DNA of 45,166 nt. Source: Eimeria necatrix (lineage: Eukaryota > Apicomplexa > Conoidasida > Eucoccidiorida > Eimeriidae). The stretch's first letter is position 1. Each line of letters starts with the position of its first letter. Location: contig NW_013651917.1 of NCBI RefSeq assembly GCF_000499385.1, positions 47,501-92,666 on the forward strand. Direction: 5' to 3'. Of the stretch, positions 28,803 through 41,438 are shown in pieces. The notes under the pieces are model-generated. The model made no database searches and was not told the origin of the DNA. It saw nothing but the letters and a program-made list of their open reading frames with translations. A program made the position numbers and the translations under genes.

Positions 28803-31800
28803 CTTCAGCTACCGACGTTCTGCTTCCCCTATTCAGTAAATGCCGCAGCCGTTGTTGCTGCTGCTGCTGCCAGTTTTATCGCTTTTAAGAGTTGTAGGTA
28901 TAATGCTGTTGCACGCTGTGCTTAAAAAACAGATATAGGTGGAGCAGCAGGGTACGGCTGCAAGGTGTCGAGTCCAAGGTGACCTCGTGACCCTGCTCGA
29001 GCCTGAAACCCTGAGCTTTAAACTCTTACCAGTAAGCCGCTAGGCGAAATTTGTGATTAAAACCTTTGCAAAATTAGATTTATTGCTGATTTTAAGTCCT
29101 TTGGATTATCTTGGTTTACTGTGAAAAGGAGCTTACAGCAGCAAGCCAGTGAAGGTCACTTCGGGGACAGAACGCGCTAAGTAGCTGCAGCTGCAACCGT
29201 TGCAGCAACAACAGCTGCCATAGCTGCACTCCCTGCAAAAAATTACTTTTGCTTATGAATTCCAGTGGTTTACACCTGAAAGGTCTCGTTCTACGGGCAA
29301 GACATGCCATGCCAGTACGAGCAGCAGCAAGAGCAGCAGTGGCTGCGGCCTTGGCTGCTGCTGATCAGAATGCAGCTCCTGCAGCAGCCCCGCACCCGAC
29401 GCTCGACTTTTTGCCAATAATTCAGCAGAAAATGCTTCGGTAACTATTTCTGTATCTTAAGACGCAAACTGCAACGACACCGGAGGGAACAGCCGCAGCA
29501 TTAGCTCATAAGTAGTCGCTCTTGCTAGTCGCGCTGCACCACTTGCGCGAGACTGTAGGATCTCCCCCGCGTCCCCAGTGAAATACCCGTGTATGGACAC
29601 TGACCACTAATGTTATTGCTGCCACAAAGAGTGGACCTGACGGAGGCAGGGTCTTCAACCGCAAAAATGGTGCAGTATCGACTGTTTGTGCTTGTTCGTA
29701 GTCGTCTATAGGCGCAGACAGCTAGCTATTGCGCTGTCCAGTAAGGACAGCGGTGCTTATGTACCTTGCTTATTCAAATATCCCATTCAACATTTCATTC
29801 AAGAAAGTAGGGGCGAGGCCAAACTGCAGCGCGGTTGTAGTCAAAATAGCGGCGCAGCTTGCAACAACAATAAAAAAGATCAGCCGAGCATCAAGGTACA
29901 TGATCTTCGGAAAGTTCGCAGACCTTTGAGGTCTAGCTGCAAAGAGAACGGGGGCACAGCCACTAGCAAGGACAGCAGCAGCGGAAACGGAAGCGCTGTC
30001 TGCAGGGGCGAAAACACAAACACAAATGAGTAACGACGACAAATAAGCCAGCAGCGAACAGCTACAAGACAAGCGTACAGCAACAGGTGCAGCGAAGTGG
30101 CGAAAGACAGATAGAGAACTTGGCATCTGTCTCAATTTCATAACAAATGGCTCTCCTCATCCGGGGGGCCCGCTTGGAGCAGTAGTACTGCACCCGCCCT
30201 TTGGGAGCACCAACCTGTTTTTCTTTTATTCATATGAATCAGATACACCATGTGCACAGAAAGCGTGTGACTAATCTCTACCTATCAAGCTAGCTGCTGT
30301 ACGCACAACTGAGTACGCTCTCGGTGCAGTGTGCAGCTTCTTTCATCTGCCGCTTCAGCAGCCCCCACAAGCATCTCTTGCAGCTGTCGATGCCCCTGAC
30401 TTTTTGTGCCCCAGAAGTAGAGACAGCAATGACAGCATCGGAAGGAGCAGAATCAGGCACTATATTAGTAGTTTTAGCAGCACTAGCCAAACCGGCAGCC
30501 TTCCAAGTGTCCGTATTATTATGTGGTTGCACACCAGCTAGCTAGCCGGCCAGCAACGAGCCAACTGCCTGATTAGTTGTTGGATATTCGTATAGACGGC
30601 GGCAATGTGACAATTATAACAGGAACGCAGGAAGAACAGGAGCTAGGCGATTGGAAAACTGGAAGGAGAAATAAAAGAGAAACGCTGTGCTCAGCCCCTC
30701 ATATTTGCCCTGCACCAGTAATTGTTGCTGCAGCTTGACCAGCGTTGAAAAACGTTTGCTCTTCTTTAATTTACTTTGCTTCCTAGATATCAGCTAGTCT
30801 GGGAAGGGCAGTGCTACTAGTGCTATGTTTTTATTTGCTGTTTTGATCCTTTTTCCCTCCCCGTTTCAAAATCACATAGATGTAAGGGTGGCCTGGCTCT
30901 ATGCACCACAACACGTTACACGAGCGAACTCGAACAGCCGTCTTCACATCTTCAGCTGCTCTGGGACTAAGGACTTAAAAACCTTAAGAGTGAGTGATCA
31001 CAAGATATTTTAGCAAGACGTGAGTTCGCTTTAGCGACAGCGCAAAACTGCACAACACACCAAAGTATCTTCAGGACCCGCTTTCCTTTCTCGACACGCT
31101 CACGATCGACGATGTGCACAACGGCTGTCGGTGCCAACTTGCGGATCAGCATATATTTCGGAAAATGCCAGCAGAAACTAGAGTAGCATCTCATGCACGC
31201 TCTCTGCGATATGCACTCACCCCTGCCACCAACCGCTTGCAGGCTTCGCGAAACAAATGCAGAATCTCCGTTTTTCGTAACTCTTTTACGATAATAAAGC
31301 GTTGGGCTGCGACACGCCCTCGCCATGGCTCTTTCCACGTCGAATCGATTTTCTAATTCAAACGATGCCCATTGCTGCTAGCGATGTTTACAAGAGACGA
31401 GCTGACGAAATCTTCTACAGTTCCTTGAAACAGAGTCGACGACAACAGTCGAGCCGGAACCCTTACCGATAAGCAAGAGATCACCACAGTCAATGTTCTT
31501 GTCCAATGTGAATCGGTGATATGCCGCGCATGGATTATAGTTGCAATGCCATCTACTAACGTCCTTGTACAGTTTTTCCAGCGCCCAGTTTGTTTATTCT
31601 TTTTTGAGACTTTTTAAAGGGCGGCAGTACACGCCGTCTCGCCACCGCTTGTGCAGACCACAAACGTTATTGAAGAACGTAATTTGTATGAGCGTGAAAC
31701 ATCATCAGACCTTGCAATAAAATGCCAACACAAATGCCTGCTCTGCAATCGTGCAAAATCAATAGTGTGATGCAATTATCATTCATACCTCCTTGCCCAT

Positions 31801-33097
31801 GATTTCTTGTCCTTTTGTTCTCTCCGGTACTATTGTCACGCGTTCACTGTCTCTGCAAGTGTAACCGCCCTCTTCACATAAATATGCAGCGGACCGTCGC
31901 TCATTGCTCATTACTGAGTCCTAGCTCCTGTGGTCTTCGATGCGAAGACAAGGTTCTCCACAGGCCTTCCACTGCGTGGTTTTAAGTAATACAAACATGG
32001 CCCTTGAGACCAAGCAAGTCGTAGATTCTGAGTAGTGGAGCCTCTCAGATACAGTGCATGTGCAGGAGGACAAAACGAAACGTTGTAGAACATGAGTGCA
32101 AAATCAATAGTGTGATGGCGCCAAGCCAAAGGCAATGCGACCAAAGAATGCAACCCCCTGAACAAGACACGGTGATGCCTTCCGCGTCTACTGGAGCATC
32201 TACTACAGCTGCAGGGGCAGCCGATGCTGATTGCATTGTGCTGTGTTCCCTCTGCCGGAAATGGTACTGGCCTTCGCTGGCTGCTTGGAGTGCATTTCGA
32301 AGTGTGAGCCAACAAGAAGCTGCAAATGGCCACTTTATGTTAAACTGGATTCTTCCTAAATAAAATTGACATTTTTCAAATGCAGAGCGCTGTAAGCCCC
32401 CGCAAAATCGTCAACCTCAGTTCTACACGCGGAACACCGTTCATGAATAACAAGTAAAACTGCGTCCTACCCACTTCGTGAACTCCGTTAGAAACTGTCT
32501 AGGCAGTACTGCGGCTGCGGCTCAAGGTGACTCACCTTTAGCTGACTTCAGCTAGCTATGGCTCATTATACCTAAACACAGCACGCTGTGGAAACCTGCA
32601 GCCAGCCACTCAGCGTGCTGAATATCGCTTTTGCACGCTTCTGAGTTGCCGCATCAGGCGTGGAATTCATGTGAACCGCAACAGCAGCAGTGATCTGCGA
32701 CACCCCCTGAAGCAGCTCCAGCAGCACAGACTGCAGCTATTCTGTACCAGCAAGATCCTCCTTGAACGGCAGCAGTAGCAGCAGGAACGCAGGCATCTGC
32801 TGCAGATGGAGTAACAACAGTTTTGTAAGTAAAATTTCTCGGGAAGCGCTCGAGCACTGTGAGGCCCCCCGTGCAACTTCACATACAGGGGCCCCCCTTG
32901 GGGGGCCCCAGTTCCTCCATTAGGCAGTAGCTGCATGTCTTGACCTTGCAAAAAGAAAACAGCTGGAATGAGACTAAACTCCAGCAATAGCAGTGAAAGA
33001 GGGAAAGAAAAAGAGGGAAAGAATGCTAGGGAAGAGCAACCTAGGCTAGCTCGGCAACGAAGCAGACGTATGGGCTACTACTGCTGCTATTGCTTGC
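28803..33097. other. Repeat-poor intergenic region (4.3 kb)
   Basis: CAG/CTG runs become short and rare here. Observed: degenerate GCN stretches (29170-29400), a small CTAG element (30535-30550), a 22-bp exact direct repeat (31751-31772 and 32096-32117), and a GGGGCCCC cluster (32873-32909). The start of the Gln-rich gene (28802, minus) and of the MPN gene (33098, plus) face away from each other, so promoters for both should lie here. No gene is well supported. Confidence 0.5.
29770..30141 (-). CDS. Doubtful 123-residue open frame
   Basis: ATG at 30141-30139, stop near 29770. It encodes MKLRQMPSSLSVFRHFAAP, two hydrophobic stretches (LLAYLSSLLICVCVF and LIFFIVVASCAAIL) and a normal-looking end (TFLNEMLNGIFE). 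Composition is less repetitive than most frames here, but there is no recognised family, and plus-strand frames overlap it. It could be an exon or chance. Confidence 0.2.
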   Translation of the reverse strand: MKLRQMPSSLSVFRHFAAPVAVRLSCSCSLLAYLSSLLICVCVFAPADSASVSAAAVLASGCAPVLFAARPQRSANFPKIMYLDARLIFFIVVASCAAILTTTALQFGLAPTFLNEMLNGIFE

Positions 33098-36000
33098 ATG
33101 CGCCGCCACTGGATGGTTCCTGTAGTAGGTAGCATAATCACTTCCGCAATTCTTCTGCCTTTAATACACCGGGAAGGGCTTAAGTTGACTCGTATGATGC
33201 ATCCTTCCTCGCCTCCTGTGCAGCGGCGTCACCGGAGACAGAAACAGCAGCAGGAACAACTGATGCAAAGCTGCGACGGGAAGCTCACAGGTTTCAGTCC
33301 CAAAAGGCGGAGGGCCAGTTTTAGCCGCAGCAGCGTGTGCGAGGAAAGTGATCTCACTGGCGAAGGGCTGCCTCAACAAGAACAGCAACACCAAGAACAG
33401 CAGCATTTCCGGCTCCCGGAAGATGAACAGCAAGAGACTCAGCAACGGCAACAACAGCAGCAGCGACCGCATGATAAGCAGGAGCTAGATCTTCAGAGAA
33501 GGCAGAAGAACTGGCAACAGGACCCCCCGAAACATAGCATGCGAAGCACTGAAGGGCGAGATGATTCTTCAGCCGCTGCTACTATGATATCAGATCCAGC
33601 CGGCCCCAACGATAGCAGCAACAGAACCAGCAGCGGCGAAAGCTGCAATGGTAGCAGCTGTAGCTGTAACGGCGAGAGAAGCTGCAGCAGCAGCTGCAGC
33701 AGCTGCAGTAGCCGGAACGTGCCCGAAGTGTGCGTGTGTTTCAAGGAGGGCTGAGGGCTTGCTGCTTCTGTTGCTAATGGCGTTGCTGGTGCGAATGCTG
33801 AGCGTGCTGCTGTTACTGCGGCTACGTTTCCCGTTTTGACTATGCTTGCAGGTGCATCAACTCTGTGGTGCTGCTAGCTATAGCGTCCCACGCAGCGCGC
33901 CTTCAAGTGTGGCAGGAGGAGCAACGGCAACAGCAGCAACATCAGCAGCAGAAAAGCAGTCAGCATGAGAAGGTCATTGGCCTTCTGCTTGGTAAGCTGC
34001 TCCGCCGCGTCCCACCTTTCTGTGTGCTGCAAGTATTGCTGTGGATTTCGATTCAATAGAAGTTACTTTATGGAAAGTAGCGTTATTAGCGCGTTGTTAG
34101 CGCAGCCAGGGCAGCAGCACCGCTGCAGCAGCTGCTGCTGCCGCAGTCGCCCCATGTTGTGGCCGCTGCGTAGCGCAGGCCCACGCAGGGATACAGCGAA
34201 CTTCAAGGCCCTGTCTGTCACGGAGTCAGCAGAGCTGCCCCCGTCTTTGCTGCAGCGCGACAGCGAAAGCAGTGGCAGCAGCGCGATGATAGAAGAGGCG
34301 GTGTTACTGCGCCAGGCGTTGGACAGGACTCTGCTTCCCCTAGGACTCTATTTGGCTCAGAATGCATGCACGCAAGAGCAGCTTTCCCCAGAGCTTACCT
34401 CATTGCTAACTCAGGTGCCGCTCATGTTAAGATTGCTGCATATGGTAGCGCTGCTGCCGCCACTGCAGGCGGCCTTAGCGCCTTCGCTGAGGCGCCAGCC
34501 CGTTTGGACTAGACAGTTGTCTTAAACCTGTAAGGGATTCCAATGAGTGCGGCGACATAGGACTTTATTTTGGTGATTTAGCCCTGCCTGTCCTGGGTTG
34601 TTGTTTGGGCGTACAGACTGAGTGGGCTAGAGATGGCCCCTTACTTCTCTTTTTCAGGCCTTCGGCGCAGAGTTCCACAGGACTGCACAGGCCTCCTGCC
34701 CAGTGTTTTCGCTGCCTCTGCAGAAGCACGAGCAACAAGTGCAGTTGGAGTGACAGCAGCAGCAACATCATTTGCACCAAAAGTAGTGGGGAGCGAGAGC
34801 TGCAACTGACGCCCGTGCACTTGAGAGTCCAAACGGTGTGTGTTTTCTTGTCAGCTTCACTTGTCGCTGCTGTAGCTGTTGCTAATAGGCTGCTTCTACT
34901 GTAGATGGTGCTGTCGGTGCTTCTGCCGGCTTGGCTGGTGGTGCGTTTGCTATTGAGTCAAGACGTAAGCTGGATGCAGCTGAGGCTGCCGAGGGGTCAA
35001 CAGGCAGTGCCAAAGGCGGAAAAGACGGGGAGAAACACAAAACAGAAATGCAGACAAGGAAGAAAAGAATTTGATATACATATAGGCCGATGCATGCGCT
35101 CAGTGTGGAGTGGAGAAGCAATAGATGAGGCGGCCACCAGAAGGGCAGAGTATATCTTTGCATATCTTTGCATTGTGCGTACTGTGTATTTTTTCATGTG
35201 TAGAGTCTAATGGCCAAGCTCGCTGCTGAGGCAGTGCTGAAGAAGACAGACAAAATTGGGGTGCTGATGGAGACGAAGAAGCACAGTGAGTGAAGCTTCC
35301 TCTCGCTGATATGTATGCTGTTCATGCGTACGCGATTTTGCGTCTGTTTTTACTATCTCTCCGGCTGAGTATTTTTCTCCTGGATAGTCTTGATACACGA
35401 GTATGTTTGCGTTTCAGTACATCCCTTGGGCAAATCTGGCTCTTTGTTTCTCCCTGTTCCGTTATCTTACTTCACATCGCGACGTCTAAGTGCCTTGCTG
35501 TTTCTCTTTTGACTGTCGCAGCGACAGAAACTGCAGCAGCAGCAGCACCTGTTAGACTGCAGCAGCAAATAGATGCCTTTGAGTGTTGCCGGCGTAGCGT
35601 CGAGCATCTGATCCAGTATCTCGAAGATGTCAAGTCAGGTACTCGTTTGTGCATATGTGCACTCCGTGGTGCATGCATTGGGACAGCCAGAGGAGTTTTT
35701 GAGGACCAGCATATCTCGATTTATCCACTAAAGGAGCAATTATATGGATACATAGTCATGAGATGGCGCGTTCTCCGAGCTTTCTACTGCATGCCTGTGA
35801 ACACCGTTGGCAGGGCTTGCCTGTTGAGGAGGTACCCAGCCATTGGAATTGATGCACCTGCTCGCTTCGTGCAGCCCCATTTGCAGCAGAAACGGCACTG
35901 TAAACTGCTGTGGAAGAGGCTTTAGTAGGATATATTGCTGCTCTTGGCTGACTTCGCGTGCCTGTTCAGGTGCATGCAAGCCGCACCCTGCTTTGATGCG

Positions 36001-36751
36001 CGAGGCGTTGGGTGTGTGCAAGAGGCTCTGCAGACCAGAGGCGCCTGCAGCAGTGGTAGCAGATGACACAGCAGCCGCAGCTGCCGCCGCGATCGCTTCT
36101 GCTGCTGCTGATGATAAATATTTTGCAGCGCTTGAAGTACCAGGCGGTGCGAACAGCCGTCTCCGTAGCAGCAGCCGCATCATGTCCAGTGTTAGGACCG
36201 TGCGCGCGCTACAGGACTTGCTGCAACAGTTGCTGCCTTTAAGCACGTGGAGCCCATTAAGGCAGCAGGAACAGTTTGACCAGGGGCAGCAGCCAGCGCA
36301 AAGGAAGCAGCAGTTGCCTTCGTCTCAACAGCAGCAGGCGCAGCAGTTGCAGCAGCAGCGGGGAGTTGCGCGTTTCGATTTGAATTGCCTTGGTGCTTTG
36401 AAGCAGAAAGAGACTGAAATCGCAGCAATGGCTGTGCTTGGCAAAGCCACAATGGGAATCGCTGCAGCGCATGCTGCCGCTGCTGAGGTAGGCCTGAGGG
36501 TGCCAATCTGCAGTGTGGTGTGATGCTTCCCATGCATGTGTTTCCCGTGCTTGACGGCCGTTCTTCGCCGCAGCAGTGGTTGCTTTGCGGGAACGCGCAT
36601 TTGCTTTTGCTTCACGGGGAGCAAATGCGGTAGATGAAATGCTGCTAGGGTTATGCTTGCTGGTGTGGCTGCTTTGCGGATGCAGCGAAGTGATGCTGCG
36701 AAAGCCTTAAAGGCAGTGCAACAGCTTTTGGATGCAGGCGCTGATATCTAG
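33098..36751 (+). CDS. MPN-domain protein, eIF3f-like, ten exons
   Basis: Exons: 33098-33729, 33852-33991, 34179-34414, 34658-34749, 34787-34835, 34905-34964, 35204-35285, 35522-35638, 35970-36487, 36686-36751. The phases agree and give 663 residues. Exon 2 to exon 3 read as an MPN (Mov34) core: INSVVLLAIASHAAR, a Gln insert, KVIGLLLG, NFKALSVTES, LLPLGLYLAQ. LTPVHLRVQT (exon 5), DKIGV (exon 7) and YLEDVKSG (exon 8) align in order with eIF3f; CSN6 and Rpn8 are the alternatives. No JAMM metal-binding HxH motif is seen, as expected for eIF3f or CSN6. The likely role is subunit f of translation initiation factor 3. Exon 1 is odd for this family: a hydrophobic start (VPVVGSIITSAILLPLI) and a long Gln/Ser region; Met at 33194 is another possible start. 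The 37-nt intron between exons 4 and 5 and exon 6 are the weakest points. Confidence 0.65.
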
Positions 36752-36992
36752 AGTGTCATCAGACTAGCTACCGTGCACTACCTTGCTGAAGCGCAGCAGC
36801 AGTTGCAGCGACAAGGGGTGGTGCTACTGTTGTTGCTCTTTGTCTGTCCAGCAAAGGTTTCCTAGTTCCAAGAACGAACCACTTGGGCCTTTGTACTGCT
36901 GCGGTGTCTACCGTTGATGTAAATTTGTGGTCTCGCAGTTCCGGTGATCTCGCTGCTGCCGCATTCGCTGCTATTTTTCATGATTTGTCTAG

Positions 36993-37425
36993 GAGGTGGC
37001 TGATGCCCTTGCTGTTTCGCATTCGACACTGCAACAATTTCTGCTGTTGCTTAGTTTTGACTGCGCATTTTCCTACCATACGATGCAGAAAATATCTGCA
37101 GCCGTCACTGCGGGTGAGTCCGACGTTGCTTTCTACTGAAAGTGTTGCTGCAGTTAATGAACGCGACGGCTGCACACTGGCTACGCACAGAGCGTCGAAT
37201 TCACGTCTGCCAACAAGGGGTATTCTGCGTTTAAGCATATTCCTTTCCGGTACAAGCGCGTCTCCGAAAGGTCTGGAAAGTACTAGAGGTGTTTTATGCT
37301 GCGGAGATTGCGAGCACGCACTACTTTTTCAATCAGGAAAGAATGCAACTTTAGCAGCTCATGCTGCTACAGCCCATGCAGCAAGAACCGCAGCAACTGC
37401 GAAAAATACAGGAGGGAATAGCTAG
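36993..37425 (+). CDS. Possible alternative 3' exons of the MPN gene
   Basis: Exon candidates 36993-37113 (acceptor TTTGTCTAG, donor GTGAGT) and 37154-37425 (acceptor GTTGCTGCAG, ending at TAG). The first encodes EVADALAVSHSTLQQFLLLL and FDCAFSYHTMQKISAAV, which looks like real protein. It is in phase 0 with the donor at 36488 (GTAGGC), so the MPN gene could splice here instead of to 36686. The second ends in an Ala/Thr-rich tail (TLAAHAATAHAARTAATAKN). It could also be part of a separate gene. Confidence 0.35.
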
Positions 37426-37994
37426 GGCAGGATAGGCCATTATAGGCGCTGAGTTCAGGGGACAGTTTCAAAGATAGTGCAGTGTTGTAGGTCTTCCATG
37501 AAGCCATTAATGCGTGGCTCACTGGAGCAAAGAACCTGCTGGGAATGCCCAGGGTTTTGCTCAGAGCGGGGACGAAGCCTCTTGATGGCTGGGCGCCATG
37601 TGCATAGCACTAGTGCAGGAGTGATGATTTGCTTTCGATATTGGAGGACTACCTGAGAATAGTTTGTCTGATGTGTGCGTGCCTGTCTGGAAACTCGCCG
37701 TGTTCGACCTTGTGAGTCAGGGTTGCCTGTTAAAACAGCAGGATTGGCGTGTGTCGCAGCTCGAGAGCAGTTGCGTTCGCACCAGCAGTAGGCATGTACT
37801 AATGTATAGCAGTCTGGACGCTGTTGTCAGCGTCAAACACGCCTTTTGAAGCACTAGAGCGTCAAAAGCACTGGCTGACCAGCGGTCCCATGGTGCTCTG
37901 GTGGAGAAGCGAGTGATCTTTCTCTCAACTTCAATCCTTTGGACTATTTAGGGGCATTTTCCCAGTTGCCCAAAAATACGAACGCTTCTAAGAG

Positions 37995-38020
37995 GAAGAC
38001 GCGGATTCAAATCCGTCTTC
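37995..38020. repeat. Imperfect 26-bp inverted repeat
   Basis: GAAGAC-GGATT pairs with AATCC-GTCTTC with a single unpaired base in the left arm and a very short loop. It is unlikely to be a tRNA arm because the loop is too small and no cloverleaf surrounds it. Confidence 0.5.
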
Positions 38021-41000
38021 TAGAACCTGCATATGTGTGGACGCCATCCTGGACGGCTGGACTGGGGCACCAGTAGTGTCTTCATGGTAGAGCAAACCAA
38101 AACTTTTTTCGGCGCATTCCAGCTCCTTGAGCTCCTGAGTCCCCTTGGTCGTCTGTGTCTGAGAGGGCCTGCAGCGTTTGCATGTAGCAAATAAGCGGAG
38201 ACAGACACACACACGAGTTGCTGCTGCTGCAGAGCGGGTTCTGTCCTGCTGCTGCTGCTGCCGCTGCTGCGCTAGTCTCTGCTGCGTCTTATTGTCCCCG
38301 GTTTCTGCCTATGCTGGTCCTCTTTGGCATGCTCGCGCTAGCTTGACCGAGGCCGGCATACCGCATGACGCCGCCCGCTGCCCACGCCTGGATTTCCGCA
38401 AGACGGCAGCGCCGCATAGTTGGCTTTGCGCTATCTCCGACGGGGTGGGGAGGAACAGCAGTGCAGCAACAGATGTCTGGATCTGCGGACGTCTAATGCC
38501 TTCTCACTGGGCGCGTCATCTGTGCACTACCGCTCCAATAGCTCTTCGCCTTTCCTTGGTGTAGATTGCGTGGAAGCGGAGTGCTGCTTTGTTTAAAAGA
38601 TATCGCACTGAGATAAGGCGGCCTGCACTCTGTACAAGGCTGCATTGGAAAAATGCCGTGTAGATTCCCGGCATCTGGCTGAATTGAAAACAGAAGTATC
38701 AGGCACGCTCGTGTTTCTCCCGGAGCTCGTTCTTTTTGAGCTGCCTGCCATCTCGCCAGCAGGGAGAGATTTTTGGGCGAGCTACTTGGGACTTGACTTC
38801 GCGTATGCTTCCAGAGCAAACGCTTGCGGCGCAGTATAATTTCTATGCTATGGCGTGATCAAATGAAGGGTGGTGTGTGCACTGCAAATGCGTTCGGCAC
38901 CTTCTAGCCGGCTGTCGCCTGGCCGTACGCTCAAACCGCCGTCTGCTTGATTGAAGTGCGATTCCATTTTCGTTTAGTGGCTTCTGCGTACATTGTATTT
39001 ACTCGAGCCACTTCCCTGGGATTTTCATATTTTGAGATTTACTCACAAGTGGCATGCTTTTAAAATCGCGATCCCCGCGTTGGAGCTATCACGACTGAGA
39101 AGACTCTGAATAACTAAGCATTTTTCGAATCTTTCTAGTGCAGTCTCTACTGGATGAAGTGTACTCTCATGGAATGCTGCCAGTTCAGAATAAAACGCGT
39201 ATTCCGGCTGATGTTGCTGCATTCCTGGGACTTCTGGCTATACAAAAGACGCTCTGCAGGGAGCGAACATGTTCTAATTATATTCCGCCAAGGTCAATTC
39301 GACTTCACTTCGTGAAAAACCTGCCATAAAATCGCTGTTATACAGGAGAAGGAGGCAAAACATGCCCAATAGTTTGACTTTTCTAGAGCCTCGAGATGCT
39401 CTGCAAGCTCGCCTGCGGACGATGGCTTGTTTGAGCGAATGAATAAAATTGTTGGCCCACGGTTTTCTGTAATACTGCAGCATGGAAGAAAAGGATAACT
39501 TCGGTTCTATTTTGTTGGTTTCTGGGACCAAGGTAACGATTAATAGGGACAGCAGACTACCCCCTGGCAATACGGGAATTTCCGACGCCTTTAAATATTA
39601 CACAGCCGAAGCACGAGCTTCCAATACTGGCCAAGTGGAGCAATGCAAAGGACCTGCGGCACCAATGCCAACTCACTATAAAGCGCCTGTTACAACGAAA
39701 ACTACTGCCGAGCAAAGCTTCTGAGCACTGTGTTTTACCATCTGATCATTCAGGTCATTTGACCGCAATGTTGTAAATTCACCCGAGTCCATAATTCCTA
39801 CGAAATGAGCCCCAGCAAGCCGAACGCCGGGCTAAGAATTAGCTTTCCCTCATTCCCATTGGGACTTCGGCTTGCCATCTTGAATTCATTGAAGGTCTCA
39901 ATATATTCTATGTTCGCCACTGCGAAGCTCTCTTCGGGTATATTTCGTTTGTGCAACAGTCTCCCTCATCGCACACTTAATGGTCTAGATTGCAGAGCAT
40001 GCTCACACTTCCAGTCTTAACAGATTGCGGAGTGCCCCTAGGCCATCAGAGCGCCCGTGATACGCATTCTTCATCTTTGTGACTAACTACCCTACGTGAA
40101 ATGAATTCACTTCTGTCATCTAACTGGCACTGCGCATCAACACGACTCCCTCCTTTGTGTTCGCGTGCTTCCACTTTTCCAGTGGCATTTTCAGAGGTCT
40201 CTTCGCTTTTCTCTCGTCAATTCCTCATTCTTTTCCGTAAATATTAGAATAGCGGAATATGTGAGCCTCTTCAGGGGGGGAATGATAAAAGTTTCCACCT
40301 ATACTGTACAAAATACTGAGTTGAATATACCCGCGACTTCCTTACTGAAGAGATATTTATTCTCCTGCTAAGCAGTGTTGTAGCATTTAAAGACCTTCCA
40401 CGCAGGACTAGTAGCTTAGGGCCTTGCTAGCAACTCTCCAAGTTTAGATCCAGAGAGGAGAACACACTCGGCATAAGTCGAAGCCACTGATCACTACACC
40501 AATACGCTTGAATCACCGTCACAAGTGCTGGTTCGGCCACTTGTTCTTGCCCGCTCTTCGTAGGAGACTTTAAGGTTCTGGCATTCGCGCGAAATTTCAT
40601 CAGAGTAGAGACTATCTTAATATACGCATATGCAGACTGATTTATCGGATATGTTTAAGAGCGAGGACGCAAAAACTTCCACGTGCACACATTGAAAGGC
40701 TGCTGCCATGCTGTGGTGTTATGGGCTTGTGTCCTTGCAGGCGAGCCTGGGAATAAAATGTAGTGCGGCCAGGCTGCTGTTTGTTCTGGCACTACTGGTC
40801 TCCGTGAACTTTGAAAGCGCGAGTTGTGCCCTCTCGCGCCACTGAATAAGCATGAACTTGTGGACTAAAGAAAGAGGGGGGTTCAAAATGTAAGAACTGC
40901 TTAGCAGTGAATATGGGGATTTGTTTGGGTTTCTTGTGCTGTCCCTTCGATCAAGCCACGGCCCAATCGAGATATGCACCTCGTTACGCGTGCATGTTAA

Positions 41001-41438
41001 TATTATTCTTGTTTTTTTCCTGTGCCAAAAAATCTCCTAATTCCGCATATGGCAATATTTTATGCCAAAGAGCAATTTTGGACTAGCAGCTGGACGTAAT
41101 CCAGAGCCTCAGCTTTGACAGTAGCCTTGTGACATCAAGCGGCGCGATTGGCGTTGGCAGTAGTTCTTGTGTGTTGCCGTTGCCTCTCTTGGCATTGTTT
41201 CCTGCTGTCAATTGTGGCAGATATGCTCACTGAGAAATACATTTCACTCATATCTTATAGCCTCTTTGGATTCAGAGGCGCCACTGGCTCACTTTCTGGT
41301 CGAGGGACGAGAGCACGCCACAGTCAAGCCAAAGGCACCAAGCATAGCCAGCTGTCCCCAGAGGCTGTGGATCTACTTTATCCCATCTTCTCTTCTGCCT
41401 TATTTCAGTAAATTAGATCAAACAAAGCATCCAGAAAG

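Larger units (their letters stand above)
36752..41438. other. Intergenic, repeat-poor (apart from 36993-37425)
   Basis: From 37426 to 41438 I see no supportable gene. It has one short CTG run (38219-38270), an imperfect inverted repeat (37995-38020) and otherwise unstructured sequence. Open frames at 39482-39724 (+, 80 codons with an ATG) and 38645-38839 (+) have no family signal or clear splice partners. The promoter of the gene at 41439 should lie in the right part. Confidence 0.5.

Noticed and set aside
34886..35070. Plus-strand frame reading STVDGAVGASAGLAGGAFA
   Set aside because: Attractive composition, but the donor GTAAGC inside it fits the phase of a different frame, and the frame cannot be joined to the next MPN exon. 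It is probably decayed GCN repeat.
37995..38020. TTCAAATCC, like a tRNA T-loop
   Set aside because: The loop geometry is wrong, and no D-arm, anticodon arm or acceptor stem could be drawn around it.
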